DNA from: Taibaiella chishuiensis
Lineage (GTDB): Bacteria > Bacteroidota > Bacteroidia > Chitinophagales > Chitinophagaceae
Assembly (NCBI RefSeq): GCF_003014535.1
Contig: NZ_PYGD01000002.1
Span: 372,001-436,000, forward strand
Direction of reading: 5' to 3'
Length of the DNA: 64,000 nucleotides
Made by a program: the position numbers and the translations under genes. Below the pieces are notes generated by a model. The model saw only the letters and a list, made by a program, of their open reading frames with translations, searched no databases and was not told where the DNA came from. This document shows, in pieces, positions 1 to 8,335 of this stretch (position 1 is its first letter; every line of letters starts with the position of its first letter).

Positions 1-704
1 GTGATCGATGCCGTCTTGTTTTTGGAGGAGGTATTGAAGGCGCCGCCATAGCTATAATCTTCGTTGCTGTTTTTGCCGGTAATCTGGAATACGCCCATAT
101 TAGCGTTCTTCAGGCTGCCCAGGCTGCTGCCGGCATTCTTGGCAATGCTTTCGGCGCGGCTTTTGGCATCGGCGCTGGCTTTGGCCAGCAGGTCGATCTT
201 CAGTTCCGACAGGCGGGAGTAGAAATAGGCCGGGGCCGAGGAGTTGATCTCGATGCCCTGCTCGATCAGTTCGGTAATTTCCCGGCTAATGCCTTCTACC
301 TTTTCAATATTTTTCGATTCTACTTTTACGGTTTGTTTCAGCACATAACCGTTAAACACCGTAGATACGATACGGCCGTTCTCATCCGATTTGTTGCTGA
401 AGTCTTTATTGATATCTACCGAAGAGAAAACCAGCTCCGCATCGGCCAGGCCTTTGGTTCTGAGGTAGGCCCTGATATTGTGCTCATCCTCTTTCAGGGC
501 AGCATAGGCCGTCTTCAGGTCCATATTGGTCCGGGAGTAATTGCCCGTCCATACGATCAGGTCGCTTACAAAATCTTTTTCCGCCAGGCCGGTAACCGTA
601 ATCTTATCGGCCGTGCGGTATTTGTATTTAAAGGCGGCGCCCGCAATCAGGGCAAACAACACAATGGCTATTCCGATAATAATGGCATTCAGGGCGTTTT
701 TCAT
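1..704 (-). CDS. SIMPL domain (DUF541) protein, 3' end outside window
   Basis: The minus-strand frame from the ATG at 702-704 stays open to the window edge, so the C-terminus is missing. The product begins MKNALNAIIIGIAIVLF, a single N-terminal membrane anchor or uncleaved signal, then continues TADKITVTGLAEKDFVSDLIVWTG, the usual start of the periplasmic SIMPL fold (known as DUF541/YggE-like). The function of this family in Bacteroidota is not settled; YggE relatives are linked to oxidative-stress tolerance. A TAnnTTTG -7 box on the minus strand lies at 722-729, about 17 nt before the start codon. The family call is by eye from the N-terminal 235 residues. Confidence 0.85.
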   Translation of the reverse strand, partial: MKNALNAIIIGIAIVLFALIAGAAFKYKYRTADKITVTGLAEKDFVSDLIVWTGNYSRTNMDLKTAYAALKEDEHNIRAYLRTKGLADAELVFSSVDINKDFSNKSDENGRIVSTVFNGYVLKQTVKVESKNIEKVEGISREITELIEQGIEINSSAPAYFYSRLSELKIDLLAKASADAKSRAESIAKNAGSSLGSLKNANMGVFQITGKNSNEDYSYGGAFNTSSKNKTASI

Positions 705-721
705 GAAGGGGTGGTTTTAAC

Positions 722-729
722 CAAAGTTA
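722..729 (-). promoter_or_regulatory. -7 promoter box of the SIMPL gene
   Basis: Read on the minus strand this is TAACTTTG, a full match to the Bacteroidota -7 consensus TAnnTTTG. No convincing -33 TTG was found at the right distance. Confidence 0.5.
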
Positions 730-808
730 AAAATATTTCAGGCAATCCCCTTTGTTAAAAAATAAAGAAGCCGCCCGGGTAGGGCGGCCTCGACTCCGGT
801 TACAGGGC

Positions 809-1225
809 TTATTCGGGGTCTATGCGGTTAAAGCGGTTGTGTTCCATTCTTTTTTGTTTGGCCACCCTTTTGCCCCTGAAGAAGAGGTACAGGTTGAGAA
901 ACAGCATACCGCCCAGGTAAATGCTGAATCCGCCCACTTTATAGCTCAGTACTTCGATAATGTCCTGGGCGCCGGCCAGTTCCAGGTTGATCTTCAGGAT
1001 ATACAGGGCAAAGCCGATATTGAGCAGGTAAAAGCCGATGCGGAACAGCGTATTGGTGGCCAGGGCAATCTCTTCGCGGCCGTTGAAGATATCTTTCATA
1101 AACACGATACTGTTGCGGAAAAGGGTGTGGGCTACATACCAGGTAAGAGCCAGGGCCACAGGCAGGTAAATGAGATAGGCGATAACCATATTGGTATTGG
1201 TGTGGAGCGCTTGATAAGTGTTCAT
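809..1225 (-). CDS. Small integral membrane protein, unknown function
   Basis: A 138-aa product starting MNTYQALHTNTNMVIAYLIY. I chose the ATG at 1223-1225 over a longer open frame because the longer version would run through the upstream gene. It has about four hydrophobic segments (near residues 13-30, 58-78, 84-100 and 105-118) and ends in a basic tail (RGKRVAKQKRMEHNRF). It starts 11 nt after the gene at 1237-1593 and shares its size class, topology and motifs (YLxxxGxA in the middle, NxxLxF near the C-terminus), so the two look like a duplicated pair in one operon. I do not recognise the family. Confidence 0.6.
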   Translation of the reverse strand: MNTYQALHTNTNMVIAYLIYLPVALALTWYVAHTLFRNSIVFMKDIFNGREEIALATNTLFRIGFYLLNIGFALYILKINLELAGAQDIIEVLSYKVGGFSIYLGGMLFLNLYLFFRGKRVAKQKRMEHNRFNRIDPE

Positions 1226-1236
1226 AACAGGAAGTA

Positions 1237-1593
1237 TTAAGGGGTTATTGTTTTGTGTTTCTGAGCAAGGAAATAAATAAGCAACATATTGAAGTAATGG
1301 GTTACGGCCAGGATCAGGATGAGGATGCCGATATTGCCGCTGAGCGAATCGATGAGCTGGGCCGGGCTGCGGATGCGCTCCCAACTGCGGAGCTTCAGGA
1401 AGGCATACCCCATATTGAACAGGTAATAGGCGATCAACAGGATATTATTGGTGGTATCGGTAGACGCGGTATCGCCTTTGTACAATTGCAGTATGAATAC
1501 CCGGCCACTGCGATGAAATAGCCTGCCCAGCCAGTAAATAATATACACCATCAGGACGAGGTAAATAATATAGGCTACAATATTGCTGTTCAT
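1237..1593 (-). CDS. Small integral membrane protein, unknown function
   Basis: A 118-aa product starting MNSNIVAYIIYLVLMVYIIYWLGR with about three to four transmembrane segments. The central YYLFNMGYAFLKL resembles FYLLNIGFALYIL in the downstream gene, suggesting tandem paralogues. It is the first gene of a two-gene minus-strand operon with a good promoter at 1635-1664. No catalytic motif is visible and I assign no function. Confidence 0.6.
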   Translation of the reverse strand: MNSNIVAYIIYLVLMVYIIYWLGRLFHRSGRVFILQLYKGDTASTDTTNNILLIAYYLFNMGYAFLKLRSWERIRSPAQLIDSLSGNIGILILILAVTHYFNMLLIYFLAQKHKTITP

Positions 1594-1634
1594 AACCTTT
1601 GCGTTTTAAAAAGCTTATCGTTGCATTTGCTGCA

Positions 1635-1664
1635 CAAAGATAGTAGTATATTCTGAATTTTCAA
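1635..1664 (-). promoter_or_regulatory. Bacteroidota-type promoter of the small membrane protein pair
   Basis: On the minus strand, TTG at 1664-1662, a 19-nt spacer and TATCTTTG at 1642-1635 match the -33/-7 consensus TTG-N19-21-TAnnTTTG. Predicted 5' UTR is about 35 nt. Confidence 0.65.
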
Positions 1665-1743
1665 TAATTTCTGAAAATAAAATTCAATTCACTTTCCGGG
1701 ACATCTAATTACACCGCAGCCCGGCAATCTGTAGGCAATTCAA

Positions 1744-1751
1744 TACCTTTG
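1744..1751 (+). promoter_or_regulatory. -7 promoter box of the radical SAM gene
   Basis: TACCTTTG, a perfect TAnnTTTG match, lies 22 nt before the TTG start at 1774, leaving a leader of about 15 nt. This supports the TTG start over internal ATGs. No clear -33 TTG. Confidence 0.5.
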
Positions 1752-1773
1752 CAGGACTAATAGTGCGCCCGTT

Positions 1774-3981
1774 TTGAACCAGAAAGTATTTTTAATAACA
1801 CCTCCTTTTACCCAGCTCAATACGCCTTACCCGGCTACCGCCTACCTGAAGGGTTTTCTCAATACCCAACAGGTACCCGCATACCAGTCGGATATGGGTA
1901 TAGAGGTCATTCTCGAACTCTTTTCGGAGCAGGGATTACGGGCGTTATTTGATACCGTGGCCCGGTCGGGCAAAACCCTGTCGGCCAACAGCCGGCGTAT
2001 TATGAACCTGAAGCAGGAGTACCTGAAGACGATCGCACCGGTTATCGATTTCCTGCAGGACCGTAATCCCACACTGGCGCACCTGGTATGCACCGGCAAC
2101 TACCTGCCCGAAGCCTCGCGCTTTGCCCAGGTGGCCGACCTGGAATGGGCCTTCGGCGCTATGGGTATCCGCGACAAGGCCCGGCACCTGGTTACGCTTT
2201 ACCTCGAAGATATTTCCGATCTTATTATCGAAGCGGTGGACCCGCATTTTGGTTTCAGCCGTTATGCAGAGCGCCTGGGGCGTTCGGCATCTACCTTCGA
2301 CGAGCTGGATACCGCGCTCAGCGCCGATGATACCTATATCGACACCCTTTTGTTCCGCAGGCTGGAACTGAAGATCGCGGCCGAGCAACCGACGCTCGTT
2401 GCCATATCGGCGCCTTTTCCCGGTAACCTGTACAGCGCTTTTAAATGCGGGCAGTGGATTAAAAAACATTATCCGCATATCAAAGTATGCCTGGGCGGCG
2501 GTTATGCCAATACCGAACTGCGCTCGCTTACCGATCCGCGGGTGTTCCGCTTTATCGACTTTATTACCCTCGACGATGGCGAGGCGCCCATCCTGCACCT
2601 GCTCGAGTACCTGGAAGGCAAGCGTCCCATCGATTTCCTCAAACGCACCTTTGCATTGCTGGACGGTGTAGTTACCTATTTCAACGGTTCTATGCTGCCG
2701 GACTATAAACAGAAAGATGTGGGCACACCCGACTATTCGGACCTGCCGCTGGACCGCTATCTTTCGGTGATCGAGATCGCCAATCCCATGCACCGCCTCT
2801 GGAGCGACGGGCGCTGGAATAAGCTTACCCTGGCGCATGGCTGTTACTGGGGCAAATGTACCTTCTGCGATATTTCGCTCGATTATATCAAAACCTACGA
2901 AGCCGCGTCGGCCAGGGTCCTGGTCGATAAGATCGAAGAGATCATCAACCAGACCGGGCAGAACGGGTTTCATTTTGTAGATGAAGCTGCGCCACCGGCC
3001 CTGATGCGCGAACTGGCGCTCGAGATCCTGCGCCGCGGGCTTACCGTGGTTTGGTGGACCAATGTTCGTTTCGAAAAAAGTTTTACAGCCGACCTTTGCC
3101 GGCTGTTTGCCGCATCGGGTTGTATTGCCATATCCGGCGGCCTGGAAGTGGCTTCAGACCGCTTGCTCCAGCTCATCAACAAAGGGGTTACGGTAAAACA
3201 GGTAGCACGCGTGGCCGATAATTTTACCACCGCCGGTATTATGGTGCATGCTTACCTGATGTATGGTTTCCCGACACAAACCGCACAGGAAACGATCGAT
3301 GCCCTGGAGGTGGTGCGGCAGTTGTTTATGCTGAACGTGGTCCAGTCGGGCTTCTGGCACCAGTTTGCCATGACGGCGCATAGTCCAGTGGGTATGTTTC
3401 CCGAGCAGTTTAAGGTAAAGCGGGTATCCGAACTGGCGGGTAGTTTTGCCAACAACGATCTCGAACATACCGATCCCACCGGTTGCGATCATGAGACCTT
3501 TAGCTCGGGCCTGCGCAAATCGCTGTTTAACTATATGCATGGCATCTGCTTCGATTTTCCCCTGCAGGATTGGTTCGATTTTAAGGTGCCCCGTACCCGT
3601 GTACCGGCCGGTTATATCGAAGAGGCGCTTACCGAACCGGAAGAGAAAACCATAAAGCCCAGTACGAAGATGGTATGGATCGGCGGGCAGCCCGCAATGG
3701 AAACCCATACGAAGACGAAGAAGGGTAAAACCTATACCCGTACGGTATTGCAGTTCCCCGTAAAACGGGAAGACGTGGAGATCATTATCCCCGAAAAGAC
3801 CGGGAAATGGCTGCTGGAGCTGTTCCCCTTATTATCGATAACGAATGATAAGACCTTTACTTATGGCGAGTTCGTCAAAGCTTTCGAACAACTGGAGCAG
3901 GAAGAGTTCAGCGATTTCGACGATTTCTGGCAGGACGAAGCTGTGCTGCAGTTGCGGGATCATGGCCTTTTATTGCTGTAA
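1774..3981 (+). CDS. B12-binding-domain radical SAM protein with a CX4CX2C cluster motif
   Basis: A 735-aa product starting from TTG. The N-terminus (KVFLITPPFTQLNTPYPA, then LKGFLNTQ) and the region near residues 210-270 (VAISAPFPGNLYSAFKCGQWIK, CLGGGYANTEL) look like a cobalamin-binding Rossmann domain of the radical SAM B12 class. The 4Fe-4S motif near residue 365 reads GCYWGKCTFCD, which is CX4CX2C, not the canonical CX3CX2C. A radical SAM barrel follows (FVDEAAPP, SGGLEVASDRLL, YLMYGFPTQTAQETID). The last 150 residues are a family-specific extension with acidic stretches. The substrate cannot be told; members of this class methylate or rearrange unreactive carbons. It is a single gene converging on ubiX with no gap. 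Confidence 0.85.
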   Translation: MNQKVFLITPPFTQLNTPYPATAYLKGFLNTQQVPAYQSDMGIEVILELFSEQGLRALFDTVARSGKTLSANSRRIMNLKQEYLKTIAPVIDFLQDRNPTLAHLVCTGNYLPEASRFAQVADLEWAFGAMGIRDKARHLVTLYLEDISDLIIEAVDPHFGFSRYAERLGRSASTFDELDTALSADDTYIDTLLFRRLELKIAAEQPTLVAISAPFPGNLYSAFKCGQWIKKHYPHIKVCLGGGYANTELRSLTDPRVFRFIDFITLDDGEAPILHLLEYLEGKRPIDFLKRTFALLDGVVTYFNGSMLPDYKQKDVGTPDYSDLPLDRYLSVIEIANPMHRLWSDGRWNKLTLAHGCYWGKCTFCDISLDYIKTYEAASARVLVDKIEEIINQTGQNGFHFVDEAAPPALMRELALEILRRGLTVVWWTNVRFEKSFTADLCRLFAASGCIAISGGLEVASDRLLQLINKGVTVKQVARVADNFTTAGIMVHAYLMYGFPTQTAQETIDALEVVRQLFMLNVVQSGFWHQFAMTAHSPVGMFPEQFKVKRVSELAGSFANNDLEHTDPTGCDHETFSSGLRKSLFNYMHGICFDFPLQDWFDFKVPRTRVPAGYIEEALTEPEEKTIKPSTKMVWIGGQPAMETHTKTKKGKTYTRTVLQFPVKREDVEIIIPEKTGKWLLELFPLLSITNDKTFTYGEFVKAFEQLEQEEFSDFDDFWQDEAVLQLRDHGLLLL

Positions 3982-4536
3982 TCACTGTCCCCATTTATAA
4001 CCTTTGGGGTCGAGTCCGCAGAGGTTCAATACCCGGTCTACAACGGTTTGCGTGGCATCTTCGAGGGTTACCGGCTTATGGTAAAACGATGGCGACCCGG
4101 GGCAGATAATACCGCCGGCTTCGGTTACGGCTTTCATATTGTTGATATGGATCAGGCTGTAGGGCATTTCGCGGATCACGCAAATAAGTTTCCTTCTTTC
4201 TTTCAGCATCACATCGGCTGCGCGGGTGATCAGGTTATCGCTGATGCCGCCTGCGATGCGGCCCAGGGTGCCCATGCTACAGGGGCAAATAATAAGCGCT
4301 TTATAGTCGGAGCTGCCCGATGCGAAAGGCGCATAGAAGTCGTGTTTATGCCATACCTTAAAAGGGAAACGGTCAAAATTCCGGTTGCTCAGCTCTTCTT
4401 CCCACACGGTTTTAGCATTATCGCTCCATACGATACTTACCTCCTCGACCTGGTCCTGCATCTGCTGCAGCTTATGCAGCAACTGCTGTACATAGATCGA
4501 TCCGCTGGCGCCGGTTACCGCTACTGCTATTTTCAT
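3982..4536 (-). CDS. ubiX: UbiX-family flavin prenyltransferase
   Basis: A 184-aa product, normal UbiX length. The N-terminal MKIAVAVTGASGSIYVQQLL is the FMN-binding Rossmann start; CPCSMGTLGRIAGGISDNLITRAADVMLKERR and the following REMPYSLIHINNM are hallmark UbiX stretches. UbiX attaches dimethylallyl phosphate to FMN to make prenylated FMN, the cofactor of UbiD-type decarboxylases. No ubiD is in this window, so the partner must be elsewhere. The stop codon directly abuts that of the radical SAM gene (convergent, zero gap). Confidence 0.93.
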   Translation of the reverse strand: MKIAVAVTGASGSIYVQQLLHKLQQMQDQVEEVSIVWSDNAKTVWEEELSNRNFDRFPFKVWHKHDFYAPFASGSSDYKALIICPCSMGTLGRIAGGISDNLITRAADVMLKERRKLICVIREMPYSLIHINNMKAVTEAGGIICPGSPSFYHKPVTLEDATQTVVDRVLNLCGLDPKGYKWGQ

Positions 4537-4561
4537 CCTGCTGAATTTAATGTTAATGGAG

Positions 4562-4593
4562 CAAAACTAAAGCATCTAATTTGTAAATTGCAA
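4562..4593 (-). promoter_or_regulatory. Promoter of ubiX
   Basis: Minus-strand TAGTTTTG (4569-4562) matches TAnnTTTG, with a TTG 21 nt upstream (4593-4591). The leader would be about 20 nt. Confidence 0.5.
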
Positions 4594-4656
4594 AGTATAA
4601 CCCCTAAAATGGCCGGTCGCGACCAGCGGCCCGGTATATTAGGATAAAAGCTGTTT

Positions 4657-5229
4657 ATGAAACGTTTTGTATTAATGATGTGCGTGCTGGCCGCCTTTTC
4701 GGGCGCAGCCTGCGGCAACCAGAAAGGAAATGAAGCATCTGCACCCAAAGAAACCGAGGTAGCAGCGGCCAACGAGATTCACTGGCTGACCTTCGAAGAA
4801 GCGGAAAAGAAAATGAAAGAGCAGCCCCGTAAGGTGCTGGTCGATATCTATACCGACTGGTGCGGCTGGTGTAAGGTAATGGACAAAAAGACCTATACCA
4901 ATGCCGCCCTGATCAAGTATGTCAACGAAAATTTCTATGCCGTTAAGTTCAACGCGGAACAACGCGCGCCGATCAATTTCGCCGGTAAAAAATGGGAGTT
5001 CATCGAACAGAACAGGGCCAACCAGCTCGCAGTAGAATTAATGAGCGGACAGATGTCGTACCCGACAACGGTGATTATGGAAGAAGGCTTTAAAAATGCC
5101 CAGCCTATGCCGGGGTATATGGAAACCTTCCAGATGGAAAGCGTACTGAAATACATCGCCGGCGACAACCATAAGAAAATGTCCTGGAACGACTGGCAGC
5201 ACGGCTTTAAGGCCGAATGGGGCAAGTAA
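4657..5229 (+). CDS. Thioredoxin-fold lipoprotein with CGWC active site
   Basis: A 190-aa product. MKRFVLMMCVLAAFSGAAC is a lipoprotein signal with the lipobox Cys at residue 19. After a low-complexity linker the mature domain reads KVLVDIYTDWCGWCKVMDKK, a thioredoxin-like CxxC active site (CGWC) of the type in DsbD C-terminal and DUF255-like proteins, and YPTTVI supplies the cis-proline (SYPTT). The protein probably reduces or isomerises periplasmic disulfides from a membrane anchor. It is a single gene, converging with the ketosynthase-like gene over a terminator hairpin. Confidence 0.88.
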   Translation: MKRFVLMMCVLAAFSGAACGNQKGNEASAPKETEVAAANEIHWLTFEEAEKKMKEQPRKVLVDIYTDWCGWCKVMDKKTYTNAALIKYVNENFYAVKFNAEQRAPINFAGKKWEFIEQNRANQLAVELMSGQMSYPTTVIMEEGFKNAQPMPGYMETFQMESVLKYIAGDNHKKMSWNDWQHGFKAEWGK

Positions 5230-5269
5230 GCATCAGTAAATTAGGTAATCCGGGTGTTCCCGGTCATAA

Positions 5270-5301
5270 AAAACCTGCAGTCTTAAACAGCTGCAGGTTT
5301 T
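5270..5301. terminator. Bidirectional terminator hairpin between convergent genes
   Basis: An 11-bp perfect stem (5270-5280 pairing with 5291-5301) has a 10-nt loop and A/T-rich flanks on both sides. It overlaps the last codons of the minus-strand gene. Confidence 0.7.
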
Positions 5302-6245
5302 ATTTTATCGATGCACCAGGCGCTCCAGTACCGGCCTGTACGGCTCAGGATCCAGCAGCGTTCCCGCCCGGCGCTGATATGCTGCGTGGCCAGGCCCAGG
5401 GCAAAGGCCGATGCCGTGGGATATTCGCCGCACCAGGCTTTATAAGGCAGCGTGCTCAGGTGCGGAAACCAGGTATTCGTAAATGAGGTATCTGTAAGAA
5501 CGGAGCCGTCGAGCAACAGGTCGGTGGCTGCGGGTTGCAGGCCCTGCCTGTCGAAAAATGCCTGTAACTGAGCCCCCGCTTCTTCTTCGGTGCGGGCAAC
5601 GAACATATCGAAGGCCCTGATCTGCGCCAGCGAATGGACTTGTGCCTTTTGCGATAAGAGGAAGAACGCCGCACCTTCGCCGGCCGTTGCCCCTGCTGCA
5701 AAAACATGGAACCGGTTCAGCAGGTCGTAACTGGTATCGGTGCATTCGTCTACGGCGCCGGCCAGTACCTGGTAGTCCGGTTGTGCCTCCAGGGTTAATG
5801 CGGCGTCGAGCAACGCGCTTTCAAAGGAATGCCCTTTATGCACATAGGTCATATTATGGGCGTTGCAGCCGAGGCTCAGTGCGATCTGGCCCGCTACGGT
5901 ATTGTGCGTGGACTGGATAAACGAAGTAGGCGAAAGCGCCTGCTCCTCCTGCCCGATCATTTTACCCAGGAAATTTTCGGAATCCTGCAACATACCGAAA
6001 GCCGTACCGGCATGTATGGCATCAGGCATACTCACACCGGCTTCCTGCAGGCATAATTTTGCAGCGGCCACGCCGGTGCGTACCGGTTTGGTCATCCGGC
6101 GCAGTTGCATCGGCGGTATCAGGTCTTTATAGTCAGGTTCTGCACAGTTTGCACGCGCTGCGGTGAGCCCTGCCGATTGCGGCAAGTCGCTTTTGGAAGT
6201 AAGGGTACCGGCAGGCGTAATGCTGCAAAAACTGTTGATATACAT
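5283..6245 (-). CDS. Ketosynthase-like protein lacking catalytic Cys and His (chain-length-factor type)
   Basis: A 320-aa product from the ATG at 6243-6245 (MYINSFCSITPAG), about three quarters of the usual 400-aa KAS length. The fold is recognisable: GTAFGMLQDSENF, STHNTVAGQIALSLGC, then LAGAVDE match the N-terminal ketosynthase pattern. Where active KAS enzymes have TACASS the sequence is HKGHSF, so the nucleophilic Cys is replaced by Gly. The C-terminal GHT is GEY. It resembles the beta-ketoacyl synthase/chain-length-factor proteins of aryl-polyene and flexirubin clusters (PF13723 type), but no other cluster gene is nearby. A catalytic role as a condensing enzyme is unlikely; a partner subunit or structural role is inferred. 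Confidence 0.75.
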   Translation of the reverse strand: MYINSFCSITPAGTLTSKSDLPQSAGLTAARANCAEPDYKDLIPPMQLRRMTKPVRTGVAAAKLCLQEAGVSMPDAIHAGTAFGMLQDSENFLGKMIGQEEQALSPTSFIQSTHNTVAGQIALSLGCNAHNMTYVHKGHSFESALLDAALTLEAQPDYQVLAGAVDECTDTSYDLLNRFHVFAAGATAGEGAAFFLLSQKAQVHSLAQIRAFDMFVARTEEEAGAQLQAFFDRQGLQPAATDLLLDGSVLTDTSFTNTWFPHLSTLPYKAWCGEYPTASAFALGLATQHISAGRERCWILSRTGRYWSAWCIDKIKPAAV

Positions 6246-6262
6246 AAGCAGGGTATGAAGGT

Positions 6263-6292
6263 CAAAAATAAACTTTAATCGGTGCCGCACAA
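6263..6292 (-). promoter_or_regulatory. Promoter of the ketosynthase-like gene
   Basis: Minus-strand TTG at 6292-6290, 19-nt spacer, TATTTTTG at 6270-6263. It leaves a leader of about 11 nt to the ATG at 6245 and supports that start. Confidence 0.6.
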
Positions 6293-6372
6293 AAAACGAA
6301 GTGCCGGAACTACCTGTCCGGGGAAAATAAAACGCGCTTAGCGTAATTTTAAACTAATTTTAAGGACTTACT

Positions 6373-7743
6373 ATGCACTACCTGAACCGCATTACCTGGA
6401 AAAGAATAACGGCTATCCTCCTGTTGCTGGGGGCCCTGGGCGCATCTGCCCAAAACGGGCAACCGCAATTTATAAAAGACGCCATGAAGGGCTGCCTGGT
6501 ATGGGACGAGTACTACGGGCCCCAAGACAAGGTGACCTGGACCGGCGGCTGTAAAAATAAATATGCAGAAGGCCAGGGCACGCTTACCTGGTATGAGGGC
6601 GAGCAATTAACAGCAACCTACGAAGGCGCCCTGCGCCAGGGAAAACCCGCAGGGCAGGGGCGTTACGATATCCGGAACTATGCCCGTATGGAAGGTACTT
6701 TTTACAACGGGCAGCTGAACGGGAAAGGCAAAATGGTATTTGAAAATGGCGGCAGGCTCGAGGGTAATTTTGTGAACGGTATGTTCCTCGACCTGGATAC
6801 CTTCTTTTTAAACCGCTTAAGCAAACATGTATTGCCTTTCAGGGATACGGCCGGCATTTACAGTACGGGTGGGGGCGGGCTGCACTATTACGCATTGCCG
6901 CCGCGCGACAGGATCAGGGCTACCCTGGTGTTGCTGCCCTCTACCCGCGAGAACACGGAAAACGTGATCAGCGCAAACAAAACCCTGATACAGGAGGCTT
7001 TCGGGAAGGGCATACTCATGGTCGTGGTATCGGCCAATAGCAACAAAGGCCTGGAGCACGATACCTTCGCCTTTAATTTTTTAAACCGGGTCTTTGCCGA
7101 TGTCATGGCCATCTACAAGGCTCCGCCGGGTACATTCATATTAAGCGGTTTGTCGCTGGGTGGCGAGAATGCGCTGCAATATACCGAGATGTCGCGTAAC
7201 CCCGCCTGTAGCACGCTGATCAGGCCTATGGCCGTAATCGGCGTAGATCCGCCGGTCGATATGGAGGACCTGTACCTGCGGGCCCGCGAAGAAATTGCGG
7301 CTTATGCTAAAGATTCCAATAATCTTACGGCGGGCAAACAACTGGCCTGGAACGAAGATCATTTCCTGGTCGACTATTTTCACCAGTTGTATGGCGGGCC
7401 GCCCGAACAGTTCCGCGACCGGTATATCGCCGGTTCGCAGTTTTCGCGGGGCCAGGCTGATGGCGGTAATGCCCGGTACTTGCTGGATGTGCCGGTAAGG
7501 CTGTATTGCGATCCTGATATCCTCTGGCAATTAAAGAACAGGAATCGCGACTACTACCATATGAATGCGGCGAGCCTCTCGGCTATGATCAATTTTTTAA
7601 CGATAAACGGCAATAAGCAGGCCGAGCTCATACCCGCTTTGGGCAAGGGCTACCGGGTAGACGGTACGCGGCACCCGCATTCCTGGTCGATCGTCGATGC
7701 CGGCGATTGCCTGAACTGGATCGCAGGCCTGATTAAAGAATAG
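6373..7743 (+). CDS. Secreted MORN-repeat protein fused to an alpha/beta-hydrolase-like domain
   Basis: A 456-aa product. Residues 1-26 are a signal peptide (ITAILLLLGALGASAQ). Residues about 50-145 carry three MORN-type repeats (GQGTLTWYEGEQL, GKPAGQGRYD, GTFYNGQLNGKGKM, LEGNFVNGMF). From about residue 185 the sequence becomes hydrolase-like: RATLVLLPS, then FILSGLSLGGENAL with the nucleophile-elbow Ser in GLSLGG, and a late HPHSW with a candidate catalytic His. It resembles esterase-D-type hydrolases. Substrate unknown; it should act in the periplasm or outside. The next gene follows after 13 nt and is probably co-transcribed. Confidence 0.72.
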   Translation: MHYLNRITWKRITAILLLLGALGASAQNGQPQFIKDAMKGCLVWDEYYGPQDKVTWTGGCKNKYAEGQGTLTWYEGEQLTATYEGALRQGKPAGQGRYDIRNYARMEGTFYNGQLNGKGKMVFENGGRLEGNFVNGMFLDLDTFFLNRLSKHVLPFRDTAGIYSTGGGGLHYYALPPRDRIRATLVLLPSTRENTENVISANKTLIQEAFGKGILMVVVSANSNKGLEHDTFAFNFLNRVFADVMAIYKAPPGTFILSGLSLGGENALQYTEMSRNPACSTLIRPMAVIGVDPPVDMEDLYLRAREEIAAYAKDSNNLTAGKQLAWNEDHFLVDYFHQLYGGPPEQFRDRYIAGSQFSRGQADGGNARYLLDVPVRLYCDPDILWQLKNRNRDYYHMNAASLSAMINFLTINGNKQAELIPALGKGYRVDGTRHPHSWSIVDAGDCLNWIAGLIKE

Positions 7744-7756
7744 ACGCAGGTAAATT

Positions 7757-8335
7757 ATGTCCCGTAATATAATACGATATCGCCAGGGTGGTTCGCAGCA
7801 GCATAAGCCTGCTGTGCCTTACCCGAACGAAGAGCCGATGGAGGAGTCTGAACTGGCTTTCCTTGTTGCCAAACGCGACAAGGACCGGTCGAGCCTTGTG
7901 CGTACGCTGCGTACCTTGTGTATCGCTTTTGTTATACTGCCCTTTGGCGCGGGCGCCGTACTTGAAAGTATCCGGCGGGTCAACGATGCCAAACGTCATC
8001 TGCCCGTTCACGAAGAGTCTTTTGGCAGCCGGTATGCTTTTTTTATCGGCATCCTGTTCCTGTTGTTCCTCATCAGCCTGGCAGGTTATATCAGTTATGT
8101 ACGTACCCTTAAGCGGGTGATCACCGATATACGGCGGGGGCTTAAAACCGTGGAGCAGACCACCATATCCCGTAAGGTGTATATGACCCATAATGATACC
8201 TGCCACTTTTATCTCCGCTCCTCCAGCAGGCTCAGTATCGAAGTGAGCCGCGAAGATTATGAACATTACGAAGAAGAAGACGAGATCAATATCGAGTACA
8301 GCACTTATGCCAAGGTATATTTCGGTTATTACTGA
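7757..8335 (+). CDS. Two-TM membrane protein, unknown function
   Basis: A 192-aa product. A basic/acidic N-terminus (residues 1-47) precedes two hydrophobic segments (about 50-68 and 92-112) and a soluble C-terminus that ends in an acidic, Tyr-rich stretch (EDYEHYEEEDEINIEYSTYAKVYFGYY). It probably forms one transcript with the MORN/hydrolase gene 13 nt upstream. Its last 7 nt overlap the convergent BtuF-like gene. I recognise no family. Confidence 0.6.
   Translation: MSRNIIRYRQGGSQQHKPAVPYPNEEPMEESELAFLVAKRDKDRSSLVRTLRTLCIAFVILPFGAGAVLESIRRVNDAKRHLPVHEESFGSRYAFFIGILFLLFLISLAGYISYVRTLKRVITDIRRGLKTVEQTTISRKVYMTHNDTCHFYLRSSSRLSIEVSREDYEHYEEEDEINIEYSTYAKVYFGYY

Noticed and set aside
1945-2973. 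Minus-strand frame antisense to the radical SAM gene
   Set aside because: It is a shadow of the conserved radical SAM frame with unnatural composition.
5251-5262. Separate terminator hairpin (CGGG...CCCG) before the 5270-5301 hairpin
   Set aside because: Only a 4-bp stem with no T-run; the following 11-bp stem is sufficient.
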